From Candidatus Bathyarchaeota archaeon (GTDB lineage: Archaea; Thermoproteota; Bathyarchaeia; Bathyarchaeales; Bathycorpusculaceae), in contig JAOZIA010000022.1 in assembly GCA_026014585.1 (NCBI GenBank), positions 62,001-126,000 on the forward strand: 64,000 nucleotides of DNA, written 5' to 3'. The translations under genes were made by a program, and so were the position numbers. Positions 8,881 through 17,055 of this stretch are shown in pieces. Each line of letters begins with the position of its first letter. Position 1 is the stretch's first letter. Below the pieces are notes generated by a model, which had not been told where the DNA came from, made no database searches, and was given only the letters and a program-made list of their open reading frames with translations.

Positions 8881-9324
8881 TGCACTTTAATTATGCTGCC
8901 GTGACCGCTATACACACGCAGCAGAACCGTTTACACATTTAAACGCCAGGAGCACTGCCTCTTTAGGGAAAAATTTTTACAAAATCTGCTTTGCGTTATG
9001 CTTAGTTCGGTGGTGAAGCTGAGCAAAAACAAGTGACTTTTGTTTGTTTAGTGCAATGGTAGAACCAACAAGATGTTCAGGATTTTTTGACAAGTTATCT
9101 TTTGATTAAGATATAATCTGTTACGTGTGTTAGGTCTATGGGGTATGTTTGGTTGCCTATAAAGGGGCTCTGCCCATTAATTACAACACTCTCCAAGTTG
9201 ACCACTACGTTGTTTGATGTCTGAAAAATGTACATGTGAACTACTCCTTAACCGCCTAAATAGCAAACTATGGGAATTTTTTATAGAAAAGAGGGAAAGG
9301 ATGGAGATGTGCGCGCTTTTGTTT
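8881..9324. other. Intergenic stretch without recognisable genes
   Basis: About 440 bases separate the AbiE-type promoter from the 3' end of the first secreted-protein gene. I see no convincing coding frame, RNA gene or repeat. A short open frame on the plus strand runs into the antisense of the next gene and lacks coding character. Confidence 0.4.
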
Positions 9325-9912
9325 CTAGGTGGAGAAAGCAACGTAAGTGAAATCTGCAAGAATAGCCGCTGTGCCCATATAGCCTACATTGGCGGAAAAG
9401 TAAACATCAACGTCCAAAGAGTCACCAGATTGTACGTTAAGGTTGCTAAATGTGAATTGTTCATAGCCTGCTCCACTGTTCCACAAATAAAAGTCCGTAG
9501 CTTCTAAGCCTTGAGAATAACCGTTCACGTATAGTCTGACTTCAAAGTTACATTGGCTACTTGAAAATAGCAGATCATTTGTAAACCATATAGTTACCAG
9601 TATATTGTTAACGTTGGCAATCGCAGTAACTTGACCAGAATTCATGTAGACCCAACCGCCACTTCCTGTTAAGTATCCGTCGTCAAAGGCAGTAACGCCC
9701 ATACCTCCTCCTGATGTGTCATAATATGCCCATCCGTAGCCATAATCAGTGCACCCGCCTCTGTCCCAACTTGTGGTGTATCCATGAAAGTAAACATAAT
9801 CAAGGCCATAATCGTCAGCGAATTTATCAGTTTCAGCTTGAACCGGTAGAGCTGTAAACATGCTAGCCGCAATTAACGCAACCGCAAAGAACATAGTGAT
9901 TTTTTTGTTCAT
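9325..9912 (-). CDS. Small secreted protein rich in Tyr, Gly and Asp
   Basis: The 195-residue product begins with a clear signal peptide (MNKKITMFFAVALIAASMFT, cleavage after VQA at about residue 26). The mature part is rich in aromatic and Gly residues (TDYGYGWAYYDTSGGGMG) and then in predicted beta strands, like an extracellular beta-sandwich. No known family is recognised. A good ribosome site (AAGGAAGTG) precedes the ATG. It does not carry the shared promoter element of the following island, but its small, aromatic-rich secreted design resembles the product at 14980-15387. Confidence 0.65.
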   Translation of the reverse strand: MNKKITMFFAVALIAASMFTALPVQAETDKFADDYGLDYVYFHGYTTSWDRGGCTDYGYGWAYYDTSGGGMGVTAFDDGYLTGSGGWVYMNSGQVTAIANVNNILVTIWFTNDLLFSSSQCNFEVRLYVNGYSQGLEATDFYLWNSGAGYEQFTFSNLNVQSGDSLDVDVYFSANVGYMGTAAILADFTYVAFST

Positions 9913-9969
9913 TTTTTCACTTCCTTTTCAGTTTATTTAGTGCTCTTTTTGTCATTGCACCGTTAAGTG

Positions 9970-9986
9970 CTCCTATTTTTCAGGAG
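9970..9986. other. Short hairpin upstream of the secreted-protein gene
   Basis: CTCCT and AGGAG are separated by seven bases (ATTTTTC), giving a 5-bp hairpin about 60 bases before the ATG of the secreted protein. It could be a leader hairpin of that minus-strand message or chance; the arms are short. Confidence 0.25.
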
Positions 9987-10120
9987 TTTGTTTATTGTTA
10001 AGAGCCTTTGCTCAATTCAGACCCAAATAGGGTACAACTCATAATTCCAGTAAATGATCTGGCATGTGAATGTGTAAAAAGCTAAAAATTAACAGCCTAT
10101 TGAAAGTTTATTGAACAACT

Positions 10121-11212
10121 TTACAAATTGGGAGCTTTTGCCATGGGATTGTATAACGGTTTATGTTGAACTTCCCTTGGCAATTTTAATTCCACCCATT
10201 GCTGAGCAGCGAAACCTACGCCGACTCTCAACCAGAGTGATATAAGTCTGCTCAGCATTGTAACGGCAATGCTTATCCCTTCAGGGATACTCATCGCTTG
10301 GAACGTACTTATCATGATTATTTCAGGAGCACCAACTTCGGGCACACCTATTGGTATTGATTTAACGACTAATACTATTGAACAAGTAACGAAAATAACT
10401 GTCCAAGACACGGGATATCCTAAAGAAAAAAAGACAACGTATGGAACAGCAAGCCCTGAAAACCAATTCAATAATAGCAAAAAAGTCGGTAGAATTAGTG
10501 TTTTGGGTTTATGTCCAAATTCTTTCATTGAGTCATGGAAAATTTTTGTCGCGCTCAGGGCTTCTTGTTTGAGGTAATCAAATTTTTGTTGCCATCTGCC
10601 TCGACATATGAGTTCCCCTGCGTGAATTAGATAGTTAATTATTTTTGTGCCCCAGGTTTCTTTCCATGAAATCACCAATAGTACACAAGTGCTTGAGGTT
10701 ATAGCAACGATGAAAAGTATGCTCAAAGTTAAGATCATGGGGTCAATTTTGGCGGTGGTGGTGTAAAGAAAAGTTATGCCTAAAAGTAATATTATGACGT
10801 TGATGGTCATCCCCAAGATTCTTTGCATAACAACTGATGCAACAGTTTTGCCACTTAACCCATTTTGTTCTTTGTTAACCAAATACACCCTACATAAATC
10901 ACTGCTTATAGATTCGGCGGGGACTACAATATCCATAAATATGCTGTACCATGTGTAAAGAAAAGACCGCATGGTTGAGATTTTGACTTTAAGGGCGCTA
11001 AGTAATGCTCTCCATGAAAGGGCATAGAAAAACACTTCCGCAAGCCCCAGAAATATAGCTACAGAATAGATAAGTGGATTGGCGGTTTGCAATATAGTAA
11101 CAACTTCAAAAAAGTTGACGTTAGAGAAGAGAACATAGAGAATTAATGCAACTATACCTATCAGAGGTAGCAGCACTGTTTTGCCGGTCCATTTCAGACG
11201 GGTTGCATTCAT
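10121..11212 (-). CDS. Flippase-like integral membrane protein (UPF0104 / LPG synthase TM-domain family)
   Basis: The 363-residue protein has about eight hydrophobic segments and the family hallmark region around residues 95-115 (VVPAESISSDLCRVYLVNKE). Members of this family (PF03706) include the membrane domain of lysyl-phosphatidylglycerol synthase and archaeal proteins next to glycosyltransferases; they are thought to flip or handle lipids. The function here is unknown. It is transcribed in the same direction as the secreted-protein genes, but the shared promoter element is absent; a TATA-like CATATAAA lies ~75 bases upstream of the ATG. Confidence 0.75.
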   Translation of the reverse strand: MNATRLKWTGKTVLLPLIGIVALILYVLFSNVNFFEVVTILQTANPLIYSVAIFLGLAEVFFYALSWRALLSALKVKISTMRSFLYTWYSIFMDIVVPAESISSDLCRVYLVNKEQNGLSGKTVASVVMQRILGMTINVIILLLGITFLYTTTAKIDPMILTLSILFIVAITSSTCVLLVISWKETWGTKIINYLIHAGELICRGRWQQKFDYLKQEALSATKIFHDSMKEFGHKPKTLILPTFLLLLNWFSGLAVPYVVFFSLGYPVSWTVIFVTCSIVLVVKSIPIGVPEVGAPEIIMISTFQAMSIPEGISIAVTMLSRLISLWLRVGVGFAAQQWVELKLPREVQHKPLYNPMAKAPNL

Positions 11213-11331
11213 ATTATCGAGTCAGACCTTTAGACTTATCAGGTAGTAATGGAAGGATATCGCTCTTAATTAGCCTGAATTGTTTATATGATAAGGCACT
11301 CAGTTTACTTAAGCCCCTTTTACTGATGTTA

Positions 11332-11643
11332 TTAGCTATTATTTTTGCTTGTTTTCACAGTTTTTGCTTGTATGTCTCTTATTGCTTCGTCACCTTTTAA
11401 AGTGAGTTTGTAAAATTTTATGCGACCAAATTCAAGGCTCATTATTAGGTTTTCTTTTATGAGACAATGAAGATGTTTTTGGATAGTCCACCAATCAAAA
11501 TCTAATTCCTTTGCAATTTGATTACAATTTTTTGGTCCCGAGAGTAATGTTGCCAGAATCTTTTTTCTTGATTCAGCGCCTCTGGAAAGGCTGAGAATAA
11601 CTAAAAAGGTAGTTTCGTAACTACCTCTTTCAATCTTACTCAT
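11332..11643 (-). CDS. Winged-helix transcriptional regulator (ArsR-like)
   Basis: From the ATG at 11643 the product is 103 residues: a winged helix with RKKILATLLSGPKNCNQIAK as first helices, LDFDWWTIQKHLHCLIKENL as recognition helix region, and a wing (FGRIKFYKLT). I prefer this ATG because GAGGCG lies 8 bases upstream; an in-frame TTG at 11760 would add 39 residues. It is the shortest gene in the secretome island. A nearly perfect copy of the shared promoter element lies upstream, so it may control itself and the island. Effector is unknown. Confidence 0.7.
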   Translation of the reverse strand: MSKIERGSYETTFLVILSLSRGAESRKKILATLLSGPKNCNQIAKELDFDWWTIQKHLHCLIKENLIMSLEFGRIKFYKLTLKGDEAIRDIQAKTVKTSKNNS

Positions 11644-11794
11644 GGTTGCGCCTCTGGTATCGCAGTAAAACAATTCAGGTGCTTTTTTAACTCTTGGAAC
11701 TTGAAAATGTGACAAATATGTAAGCCTCTCTTTTTGTGCTTCCTTAATCTCATATAGCAAGTAACCGTTTCTAATTTATAGCAAAAAGCTGTTT

Positions 11795-11836
11795 AGCTCT
11801 ATGTATTAGGACAACTGTACAAAATCATAGTACAGA
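11795..11836 (-). promoter_or_regulatory. Shared regulatory element, copy 1 (before the winged-helix regulator)
   Basis: Read on the minus strand, this has the dyad CTGTAC-N9-GTACAG followed at once by TTGTCCTAA and ATAGAGCTAA. It matches the element at 15441-15482 in 39 of 42 positions by my count. TGTACTA and TGTCCTA begin 21 bases apart, two helical turns, suggesting two binding sites on one DNA face. Confidence 0.7.
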
Positions 11837-11878
11837 ACAAAAAGAAAACGCCCTTTTAATTAAGAAAGTAAACATGAC

Positions 11879-12382
11879 TCATTTAGTAGGTTTCCTCTTT
11901 TTTGAGGCAATATTTACAGCTAATCCAATCAGAATTAACAGACCACCTAATATGGTAAATACTTCTCCGAAAAGAAACTTGTCTGCTTCCCTGTTTTGCA
12001 AATTATCTCTCTGGAACTGAACGCCTACAGGTATGGGGCTCTGTTCAGAGCCTTGATTAGTCAAATAAACATTGTAATCACCGCGCATCCCAAAGTTTAC
12101 CACTAAAGACGTGGGAGTGACTATGTCCTGATCAATTAACGTTTGACCTGCGGGGTCGGTTACCTTTACATGAACAGGTAAAGTTACAGCGTCAGGAATT
12201 GCTCCTGAAGGCGGCTGCTGCGTAGCGGCACTGCCTGAATAACGGAAGTAACCAACAGTTAAATTACCCTCATTAACAGGGGGCGCCAATATAACATAAT
12301 TGAAGGTTTCGCCAACGCCCACTTCCCCAGATGAATAAATTGCATTTTCTGGGACATGGGGCGACCAAGAATTAAGTAACAA
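11879..12382 (-). CDS. Membrane-anchored protein at the end of the ABC-2 operon (start uncertain)
   Basis: The protein has an extracellular beta-rich domain and a C-terminal membrane helix (FTILGGLLILIGLAVNIASK) ending in Lys/Arg. The TTG at 12382 is the only standard start in frame, but it cuts through an N-terminal hydrophobic stretch. The frame stays open upstream to a TGA at 12440-12442 and encodes RIGTVALIVGLILLLNSW, which reads as a signal anchor. The true start may therefore be a rare codon such as the ATA at 12430, which overlaps the permease stop, or ATT. The short spacing places it in the operon with the exporter, so it probably serves the same export or immunity process (inference). 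Confidence 0.6.
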   Translation of the reverse strand: MLLNSWSPHVPENAIYSSGEVGVGETFNYVILAPPVNEGNLTVGYFRYSGSAATQQPPSGAIPDAVTLPVHVKVTDPAGQTLIDQDIVTPTSLVVNFGMRGDYNVYLTNQGSEQSPIPVGVQFQRDNLQNREADKFLFGEVFTILGGLLILIGLAVNIASKKRKPTK

Positions 12383-12426
12383 AATTAAGCCAACAATTAA
12401 CGCGACGGTGCCAATTCTTGTTAGGT

Positions 12427-13227
12427 TTATTCGCGTAGTTCAAACCTCCTGGTGAAGTAAATGTACATTGGAATTAGAAATATCAGCGCATAAACTACGG
12501 ATAACGCCAGAAAGTTCCACGTTGGCAAGGTGCTTTCAAGGGTTCCGTTTGTGAACGTTAAACCGAGTACGCGACCTGTTGCTATAAGCGGAGCTTTAAA
12601 CGGTGTAAGAACTAGATAGTTAGCGAACTCTCCAATGGTGTCCACCCTAAGGGTTGTTATGTAGTATGCTAAGAACCCGATAATCATGGCGGTAACTGCG
12701 GAAGGAATCGTTCGCTTAATAATCAAGGCTATCAGCACTGCTAAGCCGCCGTAGAACATGGCTGCCAAAAACAGTATAGGAAACGCCAACAGGGAAAACT
12801 GTAGTATAGCAAGTACCGTTAAGCCGCTGTAGTAGTTTAAGAAGCTGACAAGTACTGTTACTCCCCATGAGAGAAGTGTTAAAGGAACCACAACAGCAAC
12901 AAACTTTACTATAAAAAGGGATGAACGTGAAACAGGTGCTGAAAGCAATGTCTGCATTAGGCCCTGTTCATAGTCGCGAGCAAAAGACAACGCCAGCAGA
13001 ATCCCGCAAAATAAGCCTAAAGGAAGCATCTGAGCAGTTAAATTATCGTAAAGAACAGTAGTTACCAAACTGTTTAGCGTGGTCTGCAGTTCGGTTTGTG
13101 TGACGATTTTAAACAAGGCGGGTGTGGTTGTGATGGATATTAGAACGATAAAGCCTAACGCTAATTCAAGGATTGGTCGTCCCCAAACACGCCTAATTTC
13201 TGCCTTTAGCAGCTCTGTGGCCGTCAC
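12427..13227 (-). CDS. ABC-2 type transporter permease
   Basis: The 266-residue protein has six predicted membrane helices and the ABC-2 layout: a first helix after a short cytoplasmic start, then the conserved SFARDYEQGLMQTLLSAPVS loop (about residues 81-100) that contacts the ATPase. It overlaps the ATPase gene by four bases (ATGA), so the two form one exporter. The cargo is unknown; the small secreted protein at the head of the operon is an obvious candidate for a substrate or for a peptide against which the exporter protects. Confidence 0.85.
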   Translation of the reverse strand: MTATELLKAEIRRVWGRPILELALGFIVLISITTTPALFKIVTQTELQTTLNSLVTTVLYDNLTAQMLPLGLFCGILLALSFARDYEQGLMQTLLSAPVSRSSLFIVKFVAVVVPLTLLSWGVTVLVSFLNYYSGLTVLAILQFSLLAFPILFLAAMFYGGLAVLIALIIKRTIPSAVTAMIIGFLAYYITTLRVDTIGEFANYLVLTPFKAPLIATGRVLGLTFTNGTLESTLPTWNFLALSVVYALIFLIPMYIYFTRRFELRE

Positions 13228-14150
13228 TGCTCTGCTTCCTCCACGGCAACTTTAAAGATTGATTCCAAGTCCCGTCCAGCTGGTTTGACCTCTTCAAGAG
13301 AACCATCCACTTTTGATACTACCCGTGGCAGAATTTTTTTGAATTTCTCGCTATCGTTGGCTATGACAATGATTTGGTTGTCAATTATGGTTGTGTCTTT
13401 GATGCATTCTTCTTTTTTCAGCAGCTCTGCTACCTGTTTTAGTGGTTGAACTTTTATGGTAAATGCTTGGGTGGATGTCTTGTCAAGTAATTGGTTTAGT
13501 GTTCCGTTTTTTATGGTTCGTCCTTTATTGATAAGAACAAATTTGTCACAAACCTTCTCCAGTTCGTGTAGTATGTGGCTTGAAATTAGGAAAGAGAAGC
13601 CCTCTTTTTTGAGCGAATTAATTATCTCAATCACTTTAGCTCGTCCGATGGGGTCAAGATTTGATGTGGGTTCATCAAGAATTATCAATTCAGGATTTCC
13701 AAGAAGCGCATGTGCTAATCCTATTCTCTGGCGCATACCTGCAGAGTAACCGCCAATTCGCCTGTTTTGGGCTTCGGTGTCAAGTTCAACCAGCTTTAAA
13801 ACTCGTTTGCTCTCGCTTAACGGGTCGGAGAGCCCTTTGAGTTTTGCCATCAATTTTAAGTGTTCAATTCCTGATAAGTGCTCATAAAATGCGACTTTTT
13901 CATACAAAATCCCGGTTTTGCGCCTTATTTGTAGGGATTGTTTCCAGCAGTCGAACCCAAACATTTCTGCGGCGCCTGCATCGGCTTTGATTAAGCCTAA
14001 GCTTAGTTTGATTGTGGTGGTTTTGCCTGCTCCGTTCGGTCCTATTAGGCCGTTGGTTCCTTTGTATATTTTGAAACTTAGACCGCTTAGTGCTTTGGTT
14101 CCAGAGCTAAAGCTTTTTTCTAAGTTGTTAAATTCGCCTAAAGCTTGCAA
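13224..14150 (-). CDS. ABC transporter ATP-binding protein
   Basis: This 308-residue ATPase has Walker A GPNGAGKTT (about residues 38-46), a signature GYSAGMRQR, Walker B LIILDEPTSNLD and a switch histidine (SSHILHELEK). A ~90-residue C-terminal domain follows, as in drug and bacteriocin exporters of the ABC-2 class. Its gene starts 5 bases after the upstream membrane-protein gene and overlaps the permease gene, so they are translated together. Confidence 0.88.
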   Translation of the reverse strand: MQALGEFNNLEKSFSSGTKALSGLSFKIYKGTNGLIGPNGAGKTTTIKLSLGLIKADAGAAEMFGFDCWKQSLQIRRKTGILYEKVAFYEHLSGIEHLKLMAKLKGLSDPLSESKRVLKLVELDTEAQNRRIGGYSAGMRQRIGLAHALLGNPELIILDEPTSNLDPIGRAKVIEIINSLKKEGFSFLISSHILHELEKVCDKFVLINKGRTIKNGTLNQLLDKTSTQAFTIKVQPLKQVAELLKKEECIKDTTIIDNQIIVIANDSEKFKKILPRVVSKVDGSLEEVKPAGRDLESIFKVAVEEAEQ

Positions 14151-14155
14151 GACGG

Positions 14156-14992
14156 TTATTTCGCGCTCCTTTTCTTATGCGTATTTGGTTTCTGATTGCG
14201 AGATTTTCTGTTTCTTTTACCAGCTTTGTATACTATTATGACAGCAATAAGAAACGCTATCACAGCTGTCAAAGCCAATATGATGGGTAACCAATTGGTT
14301 ATTGTTATTAGTTCAAAATTTAAATTTTTGGAATAAGCAGTCAGTCTAAATATACCGCCTCGAATGTAGTCAATACCCATTTCTTTCAATATAACGTCGC
14401 TAAGTGAAGCTCCTGCATATACGAGAATGCCTGTCTTTGGGTCGAATCCCAGCATTGAAGGCATCTGAGATGTTCCGTTAATTACGTGGAATGATTCTAC
14501 CATAATAGTTTTAATGTATTGACCATCTATGGCGGTGAGCGGTTTTGCTGTTCGACTAATTATGTTTCCAACAAGTTGCCATTCATTTGTTTCTGTTAGG
14601 AGGATGTCTCTATCTTTTGAAAAAAAATCTGGAGAAATTACAAATATGGATGGAACAGAGTCAACCAATAATCTATTTCCTGTGAAGTAGCCTTCTGCTG
14701 TCGTTTCTTTAGAAAAAGAGTCTCCTTGAATTGTGAAGTTTATTGTACAGTTGTTTGCTATTTCGGAGATTAAGAGGATCAGCTTCAAGTTTTTAAATGA
14801 GCTGAAACTTCCATTTGTAAATGATAAAATACCAATGTCATCACCATTTTCTGTTATTGATTCTAACTCGACTGAATACGAAGAAGGTCTCTCGATAGCA
14901 CCAGTGATAGGGATAATAGAGGTGAAAAAAATGGGTAATATTAAACAAATGCCCAAGAGGCACAGTTTAATATTTTTGTTTAAATGTACCAC
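14156..14992 (-). CDS. Membrane protein with large extracellular domain, in the ABC-2 operon
   Basis: I place the start at the GTG at 14992: it overlaps the end of the small secreted-protein gene by 13 bases, GAGGG lies upstream, and the product opens with a signal anchor (LCLLGICLILPIFFTSIIPI). A longer frame starting at 15058 lies inside the upstream gene. A beta-rich extracellular domain of ~200 residues with several Asn glycosylation sites follows, then a second helix (LPIILALTAVIAFLIAVIIV) and a basic tail. No family is recognised. Its position between the secreted protein and the ATPase suggests a role in export, processing or immunity. Confidence 0.65.
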   Translation of the reverse strand: MVHLNKNIKLCLLGICLILPIFFTSIIPITGAIERPSSYSVELESITENGDDIGILSFTNGSFSSFKNLKLILLISEIANNCTINFTIQGDSFSKETTAEGYFTGNRLLVDSVPSIFVISPDFFSKDRDILLTETNEWQLVGNIISRTAKPLTAIDGQYIKTIMVESFHVINGTSQMPSMLGFDPKTGILVYAGASLSDVILKEMGIDYIRGGIFRLTAYSKNLNFELITITNWLPIILALTAVIAFLIAVIIVYKAGKRNRKSRNQKPNTHKKRSAK

Positions 14993-15387
14993 CAGTCGCC
15001 CTCGCCGTGATGTGCTGGATAGCTTGGATAAGCCCATGCGTCTGCATAGCCGTACCATGGATTATCGAAGGTCGGATAGAAGTTACCTGCTTCATACGCT
15101 TCGCAAGCATAAGCAACTTTGATATTGCGTTCTTCAATCATACTATAGGTCTGGAATACGCCTGGTGCATACCCTGGGTCGCATGTTGAAACTTCCCAGT
15201 TAATGTTGCCTGTTTGGTCATCCCAGTAGACATTGACATAAGCAGCGACTCTTCCGTACCACGAACCCTGTATGTCTACGTCTTCAGTCATCGGTCCAAC
15301 TTGAGTTGCCTGAACGAGTCCTACTGAAAGCATTGCTGAAGCAAACGCTACAATCAGAAAGGCATTTAACAATAGTTTTGAGTTCAT
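14980..15387 (-). CDS. Small secreted protein at the head of the ABC-2 operon
   Basis: The 135-residue product has a signal peptide (KLLLNAFLIVAFASAMLSVG, cleavage after QA) and a mature part of ~108 residues that becomes strongly aromatic at the end (YGYADAWAYPSYP, then GDWWYI). Two Cys residues could form a disulfide. It is the first gene after a strong copy of the shared element and is followed without gaps by a membrane protein, ABC ATPase, ABC-2 permease and another membrane protein. That layout recalls bacteriocin operons such as those of lactococcin 972, though I see no sequence match. GAGGAAAAG precedes the ATG. Confidence 0.7.
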   Translation of the reverse strand: MNSKLLLNAFLIVAFASAMLSVGLVQATQVGPMTEDVDIQGSWYGRVAAYVNVYWDDQTGNINWEVSTCDPGYAPGVFQTYSMIEERNIKVAYACEAYEAGNFYPTFDNPWYGYADAWAYPSYPAHHGEGDWWYI

Positions 15388-15440
15388 TTTTCTTTTCCTC
15401 TACTTTTTGGAGCAATGAACGATAACTGGAAAAGTTACTT

Positions 15441-15482
15441 AGCTCTATACATTAGGACAACCGTACAAAATCATAGTACAGA
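15441..15482 (-). promoter_or_regulatory. Shared regulatory element, copy 2 (before the secreted-protein/ABC operon)
   Basis: On the minus strand: CTGTAC-N9-GTACGG, TTGTCCTAA, ATAGAGCTAA. It differs from copy 1 at three positions and lies ~55 bases before the ATG of the small secreted protein. It is probably an activator or repressor site joined to the core promoter. Confidence 0.7.
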
Positions 15483-15543
15483 GAAAAGAAAAATTCTTGC
15501 AACTCATTTTTGCTTAACAGACAAAAACTATTGTGATACCGCT

Positions 15544-16893
15544 TTAGCCTGTTTGCTTCCATGGAAACGAGGGAATCGGGAAAGAAGGAAGAGGCGAAAA
15601 ATTAAAAGTAGGCAACGGAGTAAACGAAGGCCAAGGTGCAGGCAACAGAGAAGGCAAAAGAGTTGTGTCGTTCCAATAAAGTAAAGCGGAATAGCCACAC
15701 GCGTCTATAGGCTGCAAGTTGTCATCGTATATTATGTCTAACTTATCACCGTATTCTTGAAGTAGACTGTTAACGATTACGCTTTGGTTAAAGTTGTCTA
15801 CTTCGTTTATTGATTGCCAAAGACCCCAGACCTTGTCTTGAGGACCACGAAATCCATAGGCGTAGCCGTAGGGAAGAACATATGCGGTACGTTCGCTTAC
15901 AGGATAACTATTTCGGGGATGAGTTTTTGCGTATTCCCAAAACCGTTGCATTGCCTGCAGATGCTGAGGCTGCAAGATGCCCTGAGTGTAGTTTTCATTA
16001 GAGTTAAATATGGTGATGTACTTTGCGCCGCTGTTATAAGCGTAAACCATATCAGCGTAGAGGTCATCGCCCGATTCAAGGTAAGGTGGCTTTGTGTAAG
16101 TGTAGGTGATTATTACTCCCCAGTCTTTGTTTTGCATCTGAGCTGCACCTCTGCATAAAGCAACGTTAAGCGGTCTGCTGTTGTTCCAGCCGAACTCTGC
16201 AAAAATGGTGTCGTATCCGCCTTTATAGTCGAACCAGTAAAGCACGTTGTCTGAGGTGAAAAGCGGGTACTTCTTTGTTGAGTTAATGGCGTCTAGAACA
16301 GAGTTGTGCAGTGCGTTGTTGAGGAGGGTTTCGTATTTGGATGTAGCGGTGGTATAATTCGTTACATAAGAATTTGTTTCACTAACTACATTGCTTTGAC
16401 CTGAGGGAGCTTTTATCAAGATTACTGTGCCGCCGGGCCAATTATCCAAAATGTGGGCGCCTGGCTCATCAATAACAGGATGCAGGAAGCCCAAGAGATG
16501 GTCGCCCCAATTGGCTTGGGCTACCTCCAGCCATTGGGCAGCTTGAGAAACAAAATCAGGGTTTGAGCTATCGCTGACGTTTCCAAATGTATTCGGTATG
16601 AAACTTAGGAAGGACAAACCGCGGTCATAAGCATGCTGTAAAACGTCGTTGAGGACGGTGGAATTGTCGGTAATGCCTGTGGTTCCGACCACAAACAAGT
16701 TGGTGAAGCCGCTGACTTGATCGATGATACTTTTAGCCTCGTCTGGTCCCGCTGCGGTGCAGTAAGCCATGTCGACGCCAACGTAGACATCAAGCGCTTG
16801 TGCCGCAGAATTGTTCGTTAGAGTGCTATATAGAAAAACCATTGAAACTAATAGCAAAGAAAGCAGTACAACACTTATTGCCTTACTTTTCAT
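15544..16893 (-). CDS. Secreted TIM-barrel-like protein, possible glycoside hydrolase
   Basis: The 449-residue product has an N-terminal signal segment (residues ~8-27) and ~390 residues whose alternating pattern suits a (beta/alpha)8 barrel: DVYVGVDMAY at the first strand, FLHPVIDEPGAH in the middle with possible catalytic acids, and FAEFGWNN and VIITYTY later. The C-terminus is Pro-rich (PSFTPLPTFNFSPLPSFPIP), like a linker or wall spacer. Family membership is not certain. It is preceded by copy 3 of the shared element ~35 bases before the ATG. Confidence 0.6.
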   Translation of the reverse strand: MKSKAISVVLLSLLLVSMVFLYSTLTNNSAAQALDVYVGVDMAYCTAAGPDEAKSIIDQVSGFTNLFVVGTTGITDNSTVLNDVLQHAYDRGLSFLSFIPNTFGNVSDSSNPDFVSQAAQWLEVAQANWGDHLLGFLHPVIDEPGAHILDNWPGGTVILIKAPSGQSNVVSETNSYVTNYTTATSKYETLLNNALHNSVLDAINSTKKYPLFTSDNVLYWFDYKGGYDTIFAEFGWNNSRPLNVALCRGAAQMQNKDWGVIITYTYTKPPYLESGDDLYADMVYAYNSGAKYITIFNSNENYTQGILQPQHLQAMQRFWEYAKTHPRNSYPVSERTAYVLPYGYAYGFRGPQDKVWGLWQSINEVDNFNQSVIVNSLLQEYGDKLDIIYDDNLQPIDACGYSALLYWNDTTLLPSLLPAPWPSFTPLPTFNFSPLPSFPIPSFPWKQTG

Positions 16894-16928
16894 GGTGCAT
16901 TCGTTTGTTTACTGAAATAGAAATACAT

Positions 16929-16970
16929 TAATCTACGTTTTAGGACACCTGCAAATTATAATTACATAGA
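16929..16970 (-). promoter_or_regulatory. Shared regulatory element, copy 3
   Basis: On the minus strand this reads TGTAATTATAATTTGCA, then GGTGTCCTAAAACGTAGATT. The TGTCCTAA block is exact and the upstream dyad is weakened. It lies just before the TIM-barrel-like secreted protein. Confidence 0.6.
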
Positions 16971-17055
16971 AAAAAACTTCTTGCAATTATTATTTTGGCT
17001 TAAAGAGCAATTGGGGAAAAAATAGTGATTATTCTTTTTCGTACACTTATGCTGG

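Noticed and set aside
9214-9507. Plus-strand 97-codon frame after the AbiE region
   Set aside because: Most of it lies antisense to the secreted-protein gene, and no ribosome site or family motif supports it.
9970-9986. Hairpin as a transcription terminator
   Set aside because: The stem is only 5 bp, and no gene ends nearby on the plus strand; archaeal termination relies mainly on T runs.
14980-15387. Assignment of the small secreted protein to lactococcin 972
   Set aside because: Only the operon layout is similar; the sequence pattern of that bacteriocin family is not seen.
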